64,000 bases of DNA. Source: Alisma plantago-aquatica. Taxonomy: Eukaryota; Streptophyta; Magnoliopsida; Alismatales; Alismataceae. Of the stretch, positions 59,019 through 64,000 are shown piece after piece. Positions within the stretch are counted from its first letter, which is position 1, and every line of letters starts with the position of its first letter. The stretch is from contig OY856409.1 in the NCBI GenBank assembly GCA_963693085.1, positions 1,620,667,211 through 1,620,731,210 of the forward strand, read 5' to 3'. The notes under the pieces are model-generated. The model was not told the origin of the DNA, did no database searches, and saw nothing but the letters and a program-made list of their open reading frames with translations. A program made the translations under genes and the position numbers.

Positions 59019-60638
59019 TTGTTGTGGAATCTCAATTTCCTCATGTAACATAAAAAAACTCATAGTTATAGTAGAACACGCTTATAATTTGAAAGATTGT
59101 GATATCTTATGGATCAAGAAGGCGGTAAGTTGGTCATAGATGATGAGTCAACAACCTACCCAGAAGGTATTGAGGGACTAGAATCTGAGACATGGCTTGT
59201 GGCCACGAGATCCAAGATGGACTCCATGTACACCAACAAGGTATGACGTTGGTGGATCCACCTAAAGGGGTAAACCCATAGGGTGCAATTGGGTCTTCAA
59301 GAAGAAGACCAACATAGAAGGGCAGATTGGTTGCAAATAGTTTCAAACAAGTTCAATGTGTTGAACATGATGCAATCTTTTCACCAGTTGCCATGGTTGA
59401 GTCCATTAGGATCATACTTGCCATTGTAGGTTGTTATGACTATGAGATTTGGAATAATGGATGTTAAAATCACATTCCTTAATAGGAATAATGTAGAGGA
59501 TGTGTACATGATACCACTTGAAGGTTTTATAATCCAATAATGCAAATAAAGTATGTAAGATATAGAGGTCAATCTGTGAATTGACGCAAGCATCTCAAAG
59601 TTGGAATCTTCTATTCGATAAGACAATAAAAGAGTTTGACTCTAGTCAGAATAAATATGAAAACTATGATTGTAAGAATTCAGTGGGAGCATATTTATAT
59701 TCCACATGATGATGGGGAATAACATCCTTGTACTACAAATGTTAAAACCTGGCTGGGAAGCACCTTCTCTATGAAGAGATTAGGTGAAGCATCCTATGTG
59801 ATAGGAATTGAGATCTATAGAATTAGATCTAAAAGCTTCTTAACCTTAGCAAGAGCACATACATTGACAAGATGCTAAAGATGTTCATCATGCAAGAATC
59901 AATAAGAGAAAATTTGTGAAATTTGTCTCTCTAGAGTCCTAGTGCTTGTGAAGAATTGGAAGAACACGAGTAAGATATGGTATGCATTTACAATTGGATC
60001 TATCATGTATGCTGTGTTATGTACTTATCCAGTTATCTTGTATGTATTGGACATGACGAGAGGATATCCATCAGATCTCGGTGCAAGTCACTAGACTACC
60101 ATAAAGGACATCCTTAAGCACTTGAGAAGCACCAAAAGGATCAATTCCTTGATTATGGTAATAAGGAAGAGTTGTGTGTGAAGGGTTACACAAATGAAAG
60201 CTTCAAAAATGATGAAGTAGATCACAAACTGTGTTTGACCTTAAAATAGAACTGTAAGCTGGAAGATTCCCGATCAAGAGACAACTGCTAATTCTACAAT
60301 AGAAGACAAGTATCTTGGTGCTATGTGAAGAACAAAATATACTATATGGATCAAGAAGTTTGTATAGATAAACTTATGGGAGGTTCAAACCATTGATGAC
60401 ACAGTAGAAATACTGAGAAATAATGGAGCTACTGGATAGGCAAGGAATCTCAGATAACATACTACAACACTTCCATCTCATACAAAAAGTTATACTGTGA
60501 GGAGATGTGAAACTTGCAAAATACTGACTAGAAGAAAATGTTGCTAACCCACTATAAAAGTGCTTGCACAATAGAAACATGATGGACATGTTAAGATCAC
60601 TTGGAATGAGATTTGTGGGTGATTGTCTTGAAGTGCAT
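59019..60638 (+). pseudogene. Copia-2 reverse transcriptase and RNase H remnants
   Basis: Resumes at TTGTTGTGGAATCTC, equivalent to 10840 in Copia-1, and runs through the linker, the RT (G-C-N-W-V-F-K-K-K at about 59283, F-K-Q-V-Q-C-V, VMDVKITFLN) and the RNase H end (about 60340-60600). The Y-x-D-D region near 59700 is damaged. Many single-base indels break it in all frames; it is more decayed than the same part of Copia-1. Confidence 0.75.
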
Positions 60639-60647
60639 GTGGGAGTC
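60639..60647 (+). other. Copia-2 polypurine tract
   Basis: GTGGGAGTC directly before the LTR start TGTTGG, identical to Copia-1. Confidence 0.75.
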
Positions 60648-61924
60648 TGTTGGTATGTATGCCCAGAGAGCCAATCATATTATGATTGTAATGGGGCACT
60701 AGATACCTGATATGATAATGATAAAGTTAATTTCGTCTGTTATATTTGTCTCAATCATGAGATGATGACACAAACATGATAGATGTCAAAAGAATGATGT
60801 TACTTGATGACATATGCCTTCAGTTTGAGGACCTAAGCAATGGGATCATATGCATGACATGAGTACATACATTCTTGTTATGTCCCTAGTTGGGTATTAC
60901 TATGGAAGCAAAACAGACAACAATATTACATCAAGCTAGAGTGTATGTTGGTTTATGACATAATCTCACAAGTAATGATATGTTATATCAAACCAAACAC
61001 ATAGGTACATTTTAGAGAATAATATATCAAACAAACCCACTATGAGATTGATATATAGATACCATGGAATGGTAGTCATAATCAACTCTCATAGTGATAG
61101 TGGTGATTGTGGTTCTTAGACCTGAAGTCACTATACTCATCTTATGTCATTTGTTATGATTTGACATCATCCAATGTGACCTGGAATAAGGGTTTCTATA
61201 AAGGTGATGCTCGAGTACTCTGTGACACATGGAGATTGAGTGTGAGTGATGTAGATGGGAATTTTCCCTCCTATAGGAAATTGATATCCATGCCACTTGC
61301 TAAGAGAGATTGAGAAATGTATGGCCATACGCATGCGATTCAATATGTGATGTGTGAACTCACATGTCAAAAAGTTTTCTCTAGTTCAAGGAACATGGAT
61401 TGAACATTGAAGAGGATGATGATTCCGTGACTCAAGTTTGATCCAGATATCAGAGACAAAGGAATTATACGATCATGGTAAGACTAATCACAAATTGTAG
61501 GTTGAAGTTATTATCCAACTTTCTGAATTACTTCGTTAGTTATGATGCATTGCTAGATACCATGCATTGCTTGTGATGTCATAAATTGGTTATGGACATT
61601 CACTACCAGTGTAATTTGGGACCTATAGGGTCACACACAAATGATGCAATTAGAATAGGAGTTTATTTATGAATGATGTTTGACTTGATTATTGAAAATG
61701 TTTAGGTATTCAATTTAAACAACTATGGTTCAAAACTGACTAACTGGACTATGCACTGACTGGTTCAAGGGTTGAACTAATTGGTTGGAGTATCAGGTCA
61801 ATTGGAAACAACATTGGCACAATGGTTGAACTAGGGCATGAACTGACCAGTTCAAGGTATGAGATGACCAGTTCATATGATGAACTAACCGGTTAAATGA
61901 TCAATTCAATTGGATCAAGTATTG
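60648..61924 (+). repeat. Copia-2 3' LTR, truncated
   Basis: Starts TGTTGGTATGTATGCCC and aligns with the first 1.3 kb of the Copia-1 LTRs (shared TCATTCTTGTTATGTCCCTA, ATTGCTTGTGATGTCAT, AATGATGTTTGACTTG). It breaks off after GGATCAAGTATTG, where a TGTCATAAAACC sequence begins. The rest of the LTR probably lies beyond the window. Confidence 0.82.
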
Positions 61925-64000
61925 TGTCATAAAACCATTCTTACCTTAATCCCAATGCCACTGTCCAAATGGGCAATGTTTAAGGGATTAGAACGCCCAT
62001 CCCTGAGTGGCCCAAAAATCAAACATATAAAATGTAAAAAGGAAATAACATTCTTCTGTTATTGAAATGAAGTAAAGTATATATTACATAAGGCCCGTAG
62101 GCAACATGGAAAGAAAGGATAGATAAGTAACTAGCCAACAACTACATCCCATTTACAATTTCACTCCCATACAGAGTCCAGATTTGATGTAGTAGTCTTT
62201 ATTTCAATAGATGATAAAAAGAGTAGATAACATGTGCATAGTCTCTAGTTCCTTGCATTACCTAAAATCAAGAAAATCAAGACACAATCAATGCAATTGC
62301 ACGATACACTATAAAAAAAAGTAAAATAGTTTATAGAAAAATAGTACACTTGGTAGGACTTATATTAAAAAATTATAACAAACAATTTTTCCAAAACCAA
62401 TATTTGTTTGACAAGAATTTTATTACAAATTTCCCATTATGCTGATATCAAGAAGCATGCTTATAATTTATTTGGCACCATCACCCCAACAAGATGGGGG
62501 AGGTCACTAGGCTCCTTCTCCCCATATGAGGTAGGAGGTCAATGTACATGCTCCACCCTCCAAATGAGGAGGTTGCTTGCACTCAATGTCAACATTATCA
62601 ACATTATCATCATCTATATACAAGTAGTCATAATGGGTAACGCCATTTATGTTTCCATATTTTTCTCAAAATATAACATAGGAAAAATGGAAGACTAATC
62701 AATAGGGAACATTAGCTCATAATAAGTATATAGCCAAGTATACAATCAAGAGATATATAAAAGGTATCTTCACTATAGACAAGGAGGATATATAATAGCG
62801 TACCTTCTTAATGAGTATTCAAATTATGGATTTAAGAAAGAGTAGATCAACCCCTTGAGTCAGATCCTGGATCAACAATATTGAATCAATGGTCAGGATC
62901 ATGGTTTTAAGAGGATGATGTTTCAATATTCAAGATTAGGGTTACATTTTACTATTTCAACCTTAGGGTTAGGTCATCCACTTATAATCAACAATATTTC
63001 AATATGTCCATCATTATTCAAGTGTCAAGCATGTTTAAAAAATGAATGACCTACCTAGGTGTTTTAGGAACATATGTCAACCCTAATTATTATCAACATT
63101 ATTTAAGTTACCATAAAATCTCTAGATCATTATCAAGATGAATGATCATCATTGGAACTCAAGATTAGATTGAGTAGAGTCATGAGTCAGGCATATGATT
63201 AAGGGTTTTGCAAGATTAAGATTAATCATCAACATATCAAGATTAATCCTTATTTCAAGGTGCATGATTCATATTCTAGGGTAGATGAGTTAAAAATATT
63301 AGATCTAACTCTTATTCATTCAAGTTCAATTTAGCATCTCAAGATGATCATTAGAGTCAAGAATTAGGGTTTCTCAAAGATTAAACTCTAAATAATCATT
63401 AATTAAAATATTATGAGCAAGAGACAAAATCTAGGGATATCAGTGAGATCCATGAAAAATTAGACTACATAAGTATTTTTAATAAATTCCTTGGGTTTTT
63501 CTAATTAAGGTTGACTATTTAATCATAATATATTTGGAGCTATGATGCATTTCTTATGATTAAAACAAGATCTGCCTATTTATTGGAATTTCGAGCAGAG
63601 AGGAGAAGAGAAATACCCAAAAAAGGAAAATCTGAGAAAACTATGGGTCATTGATCGACAGGCGACCTTTGACCATAGCTGAGGTCTGGAAGATAAGAAT
63701 GCATGGCCTCCCAGGCACATGTGAGTGGTGGAAATAGAGAGGGAGAGGTGCATGGATGCTTCACAATCATAGATCTAGGGTCTAGGTCAAAGCTTGACCG
63801 TTATCTAATGATCATCGCGCGTTGTCCAAGCCGAATCAGTACCTCTCCCAGGTGGAGGTGCCGCATCAGAGTAGGGGCAGTGTGAAAGAGGTGAATTGCA
63901 AGGAGAGCGAGGGAGTGAAATTGAAGGTGTCGGTTGTCTTCATGAGAGCACGCTGAAGGTGGTGGTTAGGTTTTTATAGCCGAAAGGGCTAGGTTTAGGG
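61925..64000 (-). mobile_element. Minus-strand LTR-like insertion, running off the window
   Basis: It begins TGTCATAAAACC exactly where the Copia-2 LTR breaks. Its layout parallels the 4642-7445 solo LTR: an AT-rich, AATAAC-rich zone near 62040-62090 next to the start, a long non-coding body, and, at 63970-63985, TTTTTATAGCC, which reads CTATAAAAA on the minus strand and could be the TATA box. No coding domain is seen. The open frame at 62408-62698 has no recognisable motif. The right end is outside the window, so TSD and solo status cannot be checked. Confidence 0.5.

Overview
This is a block of plant nuclear DNA made almost entirely of transposable elements. I found no ordinary host gene. 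The kingdom is clear from several features. Three primer-binding sites match plant initiator-Met tRNA. There is a Cassandra element with plant 5S rRNA sequence in its LTRs, an En/Spm (CACTA) transposon with TNP2, and Ty3 elements with the tRNA-type primer site TGGCGCCGTTGCCGGGG. The long LTRs and deep nesting suggest a large, repeat-rich angiosperm genome. I cannot name the species.

Layout. 1-1945: 3' end of a decayed L1-type LINE. 2488-16255: Copia-1, a Ty1/copia element with about 2.05 kb LTRs. It is interrupted by a 2.8 kb minus-strand solo LTR (4642-7445, TSD TAATG) and a 1.6 kb solo LTR (12238-13853, TSD GTAGT). 16256-18700: no recognisable feature. 18700-19830: minus-strand copia RNase H fragment with its PPT and LTR start. 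About 20.8-44.4 kb: a decayed minus-strand Athila-like Ty3 element. Its reverse transcriptase is split by an almost complete plus-strand Ty3 element (31968-42605, TSD CATCC). Its 3' region carries a plus-strand LTR remnant (about 24.6-26.1 kb) and a complete Cassandra TRIM (26752-27653, TSD GGAGT). About 44.4-61.9 kb: Copia-2, a relative of Copia-1, with a MITE and a long (TA)n tract in its leader. A ~10 kb CACTA transposon (49038 to ~59018) sits in its pol. 61925-64000: a further minus-strand LTR-like sequence that runs off the window.

The most informative unit is the CACTA element. It has subterminal arrays of GTCGGTT/AACCGAC stem-loops at both ends, a GC-rich 5' region, and a long hairpin just upstream of a TNP2 transposase. 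TNP2 is intact apart from two late stops. A second gene of 13 exons can be read base by base. It joins a Transposase_24-like N-terminal half to a C-terminal ULP1-type (C48) cysteine-protease domain whose His, Asp, Gln and Cys are all present, and it has one premature stop.

The plus-strand Ty3 element is the youngest-looking retrotransposon. Protease, RT, RNase H and integrase lie in one frame broken only by four stop codons, and its two LTRs are very similar. It lacks the usual Gag core, so it probably depended on Gag from another element. Exact target-site duplications give a relative order of insertion for most of the stack.
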